From: Thelonectria olida
Lineage: Eukaryota; Ascomycota; Sordariomycetes; Hypocreales; Nectriaceae
Reading direction: 5' to 3'
DNA length: 64,000 nt
Assembly (NCBI GenBank): GCA_020736575.1
Contig: JAGPYM010000003.1
Coordinates: 496,001 to 560,000 of the forward strand
The notes beneath the pieces were generated by a model, which did not search any database, was not told the DNA's origin, and saw only the letters and a list, made by a program, of their open reading frames with translations. The translations under genes and the position numbers were made by a program. Positions 57,501 to 64,000 of the stretch are shown here, piece after piece. Position 1 is the stretch's first letter, and every line of letters starts with the position of its first letter.

Positions 57501-59758
57501 CATTGAGATACCTTGTCTCTCGTGCAAAGCACAATTGTGGTCAGCGAACTGCGGGTTATTGGAATCCTTCTCGCGGCGATTCAGCATCACGCATCTCAAC
57601 TATCTAGCCCGGTCCATGCCCAATCCTTTCTACATTATCAGCTCTTTTCTCCGCCTTTTCAACCAGATGACTGGACAGAATAACCGGGCGCCATCTGCTC
57701 ATCCCACACCCCACAGTCCTCCCCTCATTCTCCCCAAGATCATGACACTGGCTCAGAGTACGGAGTAGGAGATGTCAATGGATTCATTGTGTGTCTCTCG
57801 TCAGCTCGCCCGAGGCTTCGGACGCCCCAGAGCCGCACCACGTTGCATCTCACCGGGGCACGCCCCCGGACGCTACTTCTAGGCAGCTACATTCTGTACC
57901 TCTCTCGACCTCTCCGGCTCAAAAGAATTCTGTTGCCTGGACTTGGCTTGTATCCCACTGTGGAGACGATGCGGAGTTTGTGGAGATGTTTTGCTCGTTC
58001 GGGCGTTGGGGTAAAAGGAGACCAGGGTCATCGTCTTCATCAAGCTCCCCGCCAAGGACACTTTCTTTTTCTCCTTCTTCCTTGTGAATGGGCACAATTA
58101 TCCATAATCGGCTCATTCGTCTTCTGCCCTCCTCTTGGCTCGTGACATCATAGCGTCCTCACCGTTAATTGCCGACTGTTCTCCTCATGATACAGCTATA
58201 TATCCACACCCCAAGCCCCAAGGGCGCTTGGCACATCCTAGTCTTTCTTAGATAATTCATATCATCCTGACACAGACGGGGAACGAGGAAAAGGTTTTGA
58301 GCCTCATCTGACCTATATCCCGGTCTAATGGGTAAGGGGCTTAACTACGGCGAACGCCGGCGATAACTAACGTCTTAGGTCGGTGAGCTGCTGATGCTGT
58401 ACAGGGTAAATATTCAATGTTCATACTTGTGAATAGCTTCCTGTTCGAAAATACTTCTTCGGGGACCGTAATAGGGGAAGGATTCTCGTCTGAACAGGAG
58501 TCGGAAGTTGTCTAAAAATTAGCTTGGTTAGATGTCTTACCGAGTTCTGGCTAGAATAATATGAGCGTATGCTTCGGCCCCGAAACGTGAGGGAGGACAG
58601 AGATTGCTGAATGGTTGAACTAATGCAAAGGGTGCCCTGCCCCCTTCACAGCAGTTGCCTTTCTCATTCAAGAGAGACAAGTTGATAAAGATGCACACCC
58701 TTTCAGAGTTCGTCTAAGGGGGTTACCAGAGCTGAAATCAGTCCAAATCCAACGACGGTCACAATCTTGAAAAGTCGGAGAGTCCGAAGCGCTGACCTTG
58801 TGGAGATGTTGCGTTGGGCTTGGTCCGGAGTCTGGACTCGCCAACGATGCATCCAACTCACCCCCGAGTGTGTGCGGTTGAGCGGTTCCGACCTTGCTAG
58901 TCAGACAACTCATGCTGCAGTTGGGTTGTGAGGCATTTTGCGAGGAACAGTTCGTCTCAGGAGCTGACGGGCGTCTTGTTGTGGCTAACAGTACGAGGGG
59001 AGCCGAGATTTGACAGCTGAATCGTCCAAGTTCGTTACCAAAAGGTGACCCTGCGTACCGAGAGACTTTGCCCGAATAGTCGATAGGGTTTAGGCAGCAT
59101 TTTAAGGAGATCTGGGGTAAATATCAGCCTTCTTGTCTCGGAATAGCTGGTTCCTCTAGACGGGCGCTTCTCGAGTCTCAGGTGCTTTGTGGGGAGTATG
59201 GTTTCGGACGCAGCCGAACCGGACGAACAGGACAGGGTAAGAGATGATTCAATAGTGTGATCATTTATTGTTATGATACAAAGCTCGAAATTTCGAAAAG
59301 AGCTCACCGTAACGTTGGCCGCGAGCCTGGAAGAAAGACTGTCGACTCACTGTCCTTCTAGACAATGCCAAGGGGGAAATGTGATGTGGGAAGTAGGGTA
59401 GTTGGATAAGGGTTATTTCGAACCTCAAATGTGTTCTTTGTTTATTGCGTTGTCCAAGATGACAGCATGCAAGTGTTCTTTGAAATACAATTGAGTAAGC
59501 TGTTTGATTGTTGCTTTCAACATCATCATTCCCTCCTCCCAGGCCAACCATCGTCAGTGAGACTTGCTTTTAAAAGAGCAATTCCAATTGATACCGCCCC
59601 TGAAACACCATCTGCTCATACTTGGAAGGAAACTAATTACAATCCCACCCCTTCTCTCAGTCTGCTCCACCGAATTCTTGCTACCATGCCTCTCCAGCAG
59701 ATGTCCCACCCACGTACACCTCGTGGCTTCAAGATGTCATCCTCACAATAACGGTTGC
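54568..59758. other. Long gene-poor interval
   Basis: 5.2 kb in which no open frame on either strand shows a domain, convincing codon pattern or exon chain. It is not AT-rich, so RIP-destroyed transposon sequence is unlikely. Candidate low-complexity frames (minus 56971-57240, Gly/Pro/Met-rich, beginning MSVGNMNYSC; plus 55340-55843) were not accepted. It may hold long UTRs, promoters or noncoding RNA genes. Confidence 0.5.
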
Positions 59759-60487
59759 TCAGTTCTTGCAGAACCACAGGCAGACCACAGGCTTGCCGTC
59801 AGGAAGGCCAGTCCGGTCACCACCCCAGCCAGCCGACCTCAAAGTCTCCTTCATCATGTCCTTGTCATCTCCCGTAATGCAGAGTCCTTTGTACCACTTG
59901 CCATTTCCTGCGCTCGTGATTTCGAAACATTTGTTCTTCTTGGGGTTTGCATTGCAGCAACCGAAGCCCTTGAGCAGCTCCGCAAAGGTCGTTCCCGAAG
60001 GCACGTGGGAGGCGACAAAGGGGATCTGCGCGTTCACGGGCAAAAGCCAAGGCGCCTGATTGCTCTTGAAGACATGAATCTTGGTGTGCTCTGCGGGGAA
60101 GAAGTAGTTGTAGCCGGGCTCGCAGCCCACACCGCCCGACGAGTTCGTCATCTGAGCCGCGGGCATGGTCGAGTCGATGTTGGGGCAGGCTTGGGGCTGT
60201 CGGATGAACGGGTTCAGGGCGCCGTTTGGTTGGGCAGAGAAGGTCTGCTGGGTGGTGAAGCCGGCGACGGGGGCTTGAAGAGGCTGTGGGTAGACATTTG
60301 GAGCGATGCCCATGGGTGGTAGCGCGATAAGTGACTGAGGTTGAACTGGTGCGCCAAAGGCATACCCGGGACCTCCAAAGTGAGGAATGTATGGCTGACC
60401 CTGGACAGGAGTCGGGGCGCCCACGGGAGCGCCGGTTGGTAGACCTCCCGAGGCGTCTCGGCCGGTAACTGGGTTCCAGCCAGGCAT
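59759..60487 (-). CDS. Conserved-looking hypothetical protein, Pro-rich N-terminus, Cys-containing C-terminus
   Basis: Single exon, 242 residues. Residues 1-100 are Pro/Gly/Gln-rich (MPGWNPVTGRDASGG...). The C-terminal 130 residues look folded (PAEHTKIHVFKSNQAPWLLP, FAELLKGFGCCNANPKKNKC, GNGKWYKGLCITGDDKDMMK, PDGKPVVCLWFCKN) with six cysteines. No signal peptide or membrane helix. Not recognised. Only 18 bases separate its ATG from the stop of the next upstream gene, and the two are in the same frame. Confidence 0.7.
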   Translation of the reverse strand: MPGWNPVTGRDASGGLPTGAPVGAPTPVQGQPYIPHFGGPGYAFGAPVQPQSLIALPPMGIAPNVYPQPLQAPVAGFTTQQTFSAQPNGALNPFIRQPQACPNIDSTMPAAQMTNSSGGVGCEPGYNYFFPAEHTKIHVFKSNQAPWLLPVNAQIPFVASHVPSGTTFAELLKGFGCCNANPKKNKCFEITSAGNGKWYKGLCITGDDKDMMKETLRSAGWGGDRTGLPDGKPVVCLWFCKN

Positions 60488-60505
60488 GATGATGGTTGAG
60501 AAGAC

Positions 60506-61162
60506 TTAGCGAAAAGGCTGCCAGGTATGAATCCAACGACGGGAGGCTGGGTCAAAGGAAGCTTGCCAGTGTCCGGGGACTGGGCCGTGACGAGTTGGGT
60601 CCCAAGTGGCTGGAGGAAGAATGGTGACGCCCGTGGGGGAGATGCCGTAGGCGAAATGTTGCGGATACGAGGGTTGTTGGTGATGGTACTGAGGGTACAA
60701 GTTGCGAGTGTGGTCTCGATGTCGATGGTCCCGATGGTCAAAAGAGCACAAGTCTAGGCGATGTCAGTCTGTCGTCTGGATGCAGGGCGTTTATATAGAT
60801 CTGAGCGGCACCTCATTAATGCCAACAAGGTGTCGTCGTCAAGGAATCAGCAACGTACTGGGCTCTGAATCGAAGTCGTCTTCGTTTTCCCATTCCTCGT
60901 CTGGCTCTGAGTCGCTGCTCTCGGTGGATTCGCTCTCTTCGTCAGACTCCAACTCGATATCCAAATGACCAGAGAAGATTTCGGTGCTCCAAACGATGTT
61001 CTCTTCCTCGTCAAAGAAGGCACCGACAATGATCCAGGCCCAGAAAGGCGGATCCTCGGTTGCCCTCAGGTGCTGAGTGATGACGAGCTTCGTGGCGGGC
61101 GGCGGAAGAACGCCAGCGTCAACTTGGATTGTCCGATGGCGGAGAGGAGCAATACCGGACAT
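60506..61162 (-). CDS. Hypothetical protein, acidic linker and His/Pro/Trp-rich tail
   Basis: Two exons (61162-60859 and 60753-60506; 105-nt intron), 183 residues. Exon 1 encodes MSGIAPLRHRTIQVDAGVLP, a possible small beta domain with FWAWIIVGAFFDEEENIVWS, then a Glu/Ser/Asp-rich stretch. Exon 2 encodes a His-rich segment (CSFDHRDHRHRDHTRNLYPQ) and a tail with HGPVPGHWQASFDPASRRWI. Not recognised. The intron (donor GTACGT, acceptor CCTAG) gives a continuous frame. It may form one transcription unit with the gene at 59759-60487. Confidence 0.6.
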
Positions 61163-62119
61163 GTGGTCTTCACGATGGTCTTATACGGGCTTCTTGGTAC
61201 TATTCACGAATTGCGTGGTGTGCGAGTTGATGACATCAAGGGGGTGGAAGAGCGAGGCGTGCATAGTGCGCAAAGAAGAAGCGAGAGCCTTGTGGGTGAT
61301 GAAATACTGTTGTTTGCGTTGACTCAGTCACGGCGCTATGGTTTTAGATCTCCTGGGCTCGGCCGGATGACTTCGTGACATGTCAGACTGCATGTGTACA
61401 AACAAGTCGAGGATTGCCCCATCGTTCATCTGTGTCCTCGTATGCTATTCATCGTGGAAAAGCCCCAAGGAAGATCAGCGGTGTGCCGTGTTTGTGGCCA
61501 CGAGACCTCAGACGTACCGGATGATGCAGTAAGTTGTTATATCTTGTCAATTGTGATTACCCAGTTTCCAGACGACAGGTCACCGGGAGGCTTGCATGAC
61601 GACGTGAAGTGTATCCGTGAGCTGGTGATGCGCCAGACAGTGATTCTCTGACTCTACCCGCAACAGGCAGCAGTGGGTGATGGCTACTCGGTCATGTAAT
61701 CGGAAGGTCTGTTCGTCCATCAATTCCAGTCTCAACCGTAGACCGACAATGAGGGGTTTGAGGACTCTGCGTTGGGATCAAATCAGGGTCCGGTCACTGC
61801 CAATGCCGCATGAAACACCCCGGATGAGCTCCTACTTGTTGAGGCCCCGACTATTGGCCAGTCCAGTCGTAGCTGAAAACTTGTAGAAGTAAGCAATCGA
61901 GACACTGACAAGCTGCATTGAAGATGGATGGTCGGAAAAGAGAATCATCATGCTACGCTTCAGCGCTAACTATTGACATTGTTCGTGACGGTCATATCGA
62001 GTGAAGGGACGAATACCAATCGGACCACCGTGTGCAGTCTCTCTCGACATGCACTCTCGCTAGATAGCATCACCTCTTCCACATCTTGGGCCCCGCTCTC
62101 GGCGCCTTGGCCGAGGTGC
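61163..62119. other. Intergenic region upstream of the hypothetical pair
   Basis: No supported gene; promoter of the 61162 gene and 3' flank of the ankyrin gene. Confidence 0.45.
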
Positions 62120-62879
62120 TCATTCATCATCACTTGTCGTATCAACAACTCGAAGACCAGCACCTTTCTTTGCAGCTGCTTCGGCCACTTTCCTCAATTG
62201 TTGCCGCTTCCCAACCTCAGAGACCAAGCCCTTGAGGTAAACTTCAGCTTGCACTGTTGCACTATACGCAGCAGGAGTCCAGTTCCAGATATTGCGCTTC
62301 TCCACGTCGGCGCCTGCAGCTAGCAGCGTGCGTAACACCAATAGGTTTCCGTTGCCGCTGGCAAAGTGCAGTGCTGTGTTTCCTTCAATGTCGGCGCGAC
62401 GAACTGCATCGGTAGGTCCGCCAGGGACATACGTTAGCAGCAGCTGGAGGATAGTGTCATATCCGCCGAGACTGGCCTCCATGATGGCGTCGCGACCGCG
62501 AATGTCGCGGCGGAGGATGCAACTCTTGTCGGTCTCACAAAGGAGATGGACGACCTCGGTATTCCCGGCGCCAGCAGCGAGCATCAAGGCTGTTTGGTGG
62601 TTCTCATTGAGTGCGGGACAGGGGTCTTCATGGCCGGCTTCGAGAAGCACGGCGCAAATATCGTGGTGGCCTAGGGATGCGGCGAGATGGAGGTTCGAGT
62701 TGGACAAGCCGGAGGGGGAGGAGTCGGGGTTATGTACGAGCGAGGGATGCGACTTGAGAATACGACGGAGGAGAGTGGCATCGTTGGCGTGGATGGCCCG
62801 GCGGATACGGATCGACGGCTCAATCCTAAGAGCAACCACGTTTAGCTTGCGTTGCATGATATCATATGCAGACTCACAT
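62120..62879 (-). CDS. Ankyrin-repeat protein with an intron-split start codon
   Basis: About 235 residues with at least four ankyrin repeats (NSNLHLAASLGHHDICAVLL, QTALMLAAGAGNTEVVHLLC, RDAIMEASLGGYDTILQLLL, NTALHFASGNGNLLVLRTLL, then AGADVEKRNIWNWTPAAYSA). The preferred model starts with AT at 62879-62878. A 52-nt intron (62826-62877; donor GTGAGT, branch GCTAAAC, acceptor CTTAG) follows, and the third base G begins exon 2, giving MIEPSIRIRRAIHANDATLL. CACC stands just before the split ATG. Without splicing, an ATG at 62896 reads through the intron in frame and adds 24 residues. The role is protein-protein interaction; partner unknown. Confidence 0.8.
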
Positions 62880-63688
62880 GGTGGACGATATGTCATGGCG
62901 GCCGAGTCGGGAGCGCAGAGAGCATGTCACGGGATGCCACGCGCGAGGTATCGAGGAGGGACGAGGTCGGGAAGAAGGAGAAGAGATGGTGGTGATGACG
63001 AGGGCGAAGCTTTAGGTTCAGCTGGTTGCGGAGACTCATCATGAAACACGACACGACCATGACGCCCAACGAGTTGGCGGGGTTTAGTTAGTGGCTGCCC
63101 GCAGAGGATCGACCCACTGCCGGGCCCGGATTGTAGGGGACGCATGCGCTGGGGCCGACGTCTGGTGGTTCCTTCCCTGTGGATATTGTCGAGAGCAGTC
63201 GCACTTCCTTCAATTAGGCTCACAAGTTGCCATGCTAACAACTCACTCCGATAAGGTAATAACAACAAGAAGATGATAGTCCTTAGGTAGGTATCCGGGC
63301 TCTGGGCGAGCTACTTAGGTACCTAGGTAGGTATATAGTAGAGTCGCACGTCAGTCAACGAGGCAGGCTCCTCATAAACATCCGTCTTATCAGTGCAGGT
63401 GCAAAGCAATCATGGACCGCATATCAATTCTGGAGAAGGTCGCGACTGCCTTCGTATTGATTCGCTGAAATCACCATGTTCCTGGTTTCCCCGTCTCGAT
63501 AGGGAAGCTGCCCTGAGAATCGTAAAAGACCCTTTGCGGCAACCGCTTCCAGGCAATAAAGCCGCTGGTGAGATTAAAAGGATGAGTTTCCCGGTTCCCC
63601 TCATCGTTCACACTCTCTCCGCAACATTCTCGCAGCACTTCATCACACCGCATTCATATCAACTGTTATCGTTGACCATTGCCTCAAA
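62880..63688. other. Divergent promoter region with TAGGTA repeats
   Basis: Between the ankyrin gene and the DUF885 gene. Holds low-complexity TAGGTA/TACCTA repeats at 63283-63338 and no supported gene. Confidence 0.5.
63283..63338. repeat. TAGGTA/TACCTAGGTA low-complexity repeat
   Basis: TTAGGTAGGTA near 63284 and TTAGGTACCTAGGTAGGTA near 63315 form an imperfect repeat of TAGGTA units, with a palindromic GGTACC core. Similar short blocks occur near 32,899. Confidence 0.6.
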
Positions 63689-64000
63689 ATGTCCATTCTT
63701 GTTGAATCTCTCGGGGAGTCCTGGGAAGCCTTGCCTCCTTCCAATCCCACTCAATACAACGAATCCATGCAGGATCGTATTCGGAGGGTACGATCCGACC
63801 TGAGTGATATACTCGAGTTCTACAACATTACCATCTCCCTAAAGCGATATCGAAGACTCGACCAGTTCTACCTCGCTGAATTCAAATCCCTGAAGCAAGT
63901 TCCGTTCGACAAGCTCTCACAGCAAGACAAGGTAGATTATCTCCTACTGCGAAACTTCCTGAATCGGGAGCGAGATCAATTGGTTCTGGAAAAGAGAGAA
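63689..64000 (+). CDS. DUF885-family protein, 5' part, cut by window edge
   Basis: An open frame from ATG 63689 to the window end (104 codons) with no stop: MSILVESLGESWEALPPSNP ... RYRRLDQFYLAEFKSLKQVP, then VDYLLLRNFLNRERDQLVLE. The last segment matches the start of DUF885 proteins, which are large (over 500 residues) putative metal-dependent hydrolases or peptidases of uncertain substrate. No signal peptide. An in-frame ATG is also present 26 codons later, but the upstream sequence is already coding-like. Confidence 0.75.
   Translation, partial: MSILVESLGESWEALPPSNPTQYNESMQDRIRRVRSDLSDILEFYNITISLKRYRRLDQFYLAEFKSLKQVPFDKLSQQDKVDYLLLRNFLNRERDQLVLEKRE

Overview
The window is nuclear DNA of a filamentous ascomycete, most likely a Sordariomycete of the order Hypocreales (inferred from gene content and gene structure). 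Coding genes carry many very short introns, mostly 43-60 nt, with GTRAGT-like donors, CTAAC/CTGAC-like branch sites and YAG acceptors. There are two Zn2Cys6 regulators, RIP-like AT-rich transposon debris, and no bacterial features. About 25 protein genes can be supported. No tRNA or rRNA gene was recognised.

Left part (0.1-14 kb). An acyl-CoA metabolism group contains an HTD2/mesaconyl-CoA-hydratase-like protein, a Zn2Cys6 regulator, a mitochondrial acyl-CoA dehydrogenase and a mitochondrial carrier. The last two are divergent around a promoter rich in CGG/CCG half-sites. Next come a cytochrome P450 with an unexplained upstream coding extension and a Dal5-type permease with clustered GATA sites. 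A small gene beside the regulator, the P450 upstream region and a RidA gene further right each carry single-base frame breaks at homopolymer runs, which looks more like sequencing error than gene decay.

Middle (14-33 kb). This part holds a GH18 chitinase and a ribosome-biogenesis group: NOP56, ubiquitin-S27a and RPS26, the last two divergent. It continues with a large Ser/Thr-rich secreted glycoprotein with W-N-S-S repeats, condensin SMC4 divergent from an ELYS-domain protein, and a RidA protein. RPS26 intron 3 holds a 14-bp hairpin.

Right-middle (33-47 kb). Genes here are a Gnt1-type GlcNAc transferase, a 357-bp RIP-like element with TIRs and TA target duplication, a second Zn2Cys6 regulator, a PIP-box/ESCO-type zinc-finger protein lacking the acetyltransferase, the V-ATPase assembly factor Vph2, hexaprenyl diphosphate synthase COQ1, and allantoinase with a promoter rich in GATA sites.

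Right (47-64 kb). A full-size ABCG transporter converges on a sugar transporter. A 5.2-kb stretch without a supportable gene follows, then two small adjacent unknown genes in one frame, an ankyrin protein whose start codon appears to be split by an intron, and the start of a DUF885 gene cut by the window edge.

The most unusual items are the RPS26 intronic hairpin, the TIR element, the split start codon, the GC-AG intron, the ESCO-like truncation, the hidden SKL tail of RidA, and the P450 N-terminal extension. I see no clearly new multi-gene system; the closest candidate is the acyl-CoA group at the left edge.
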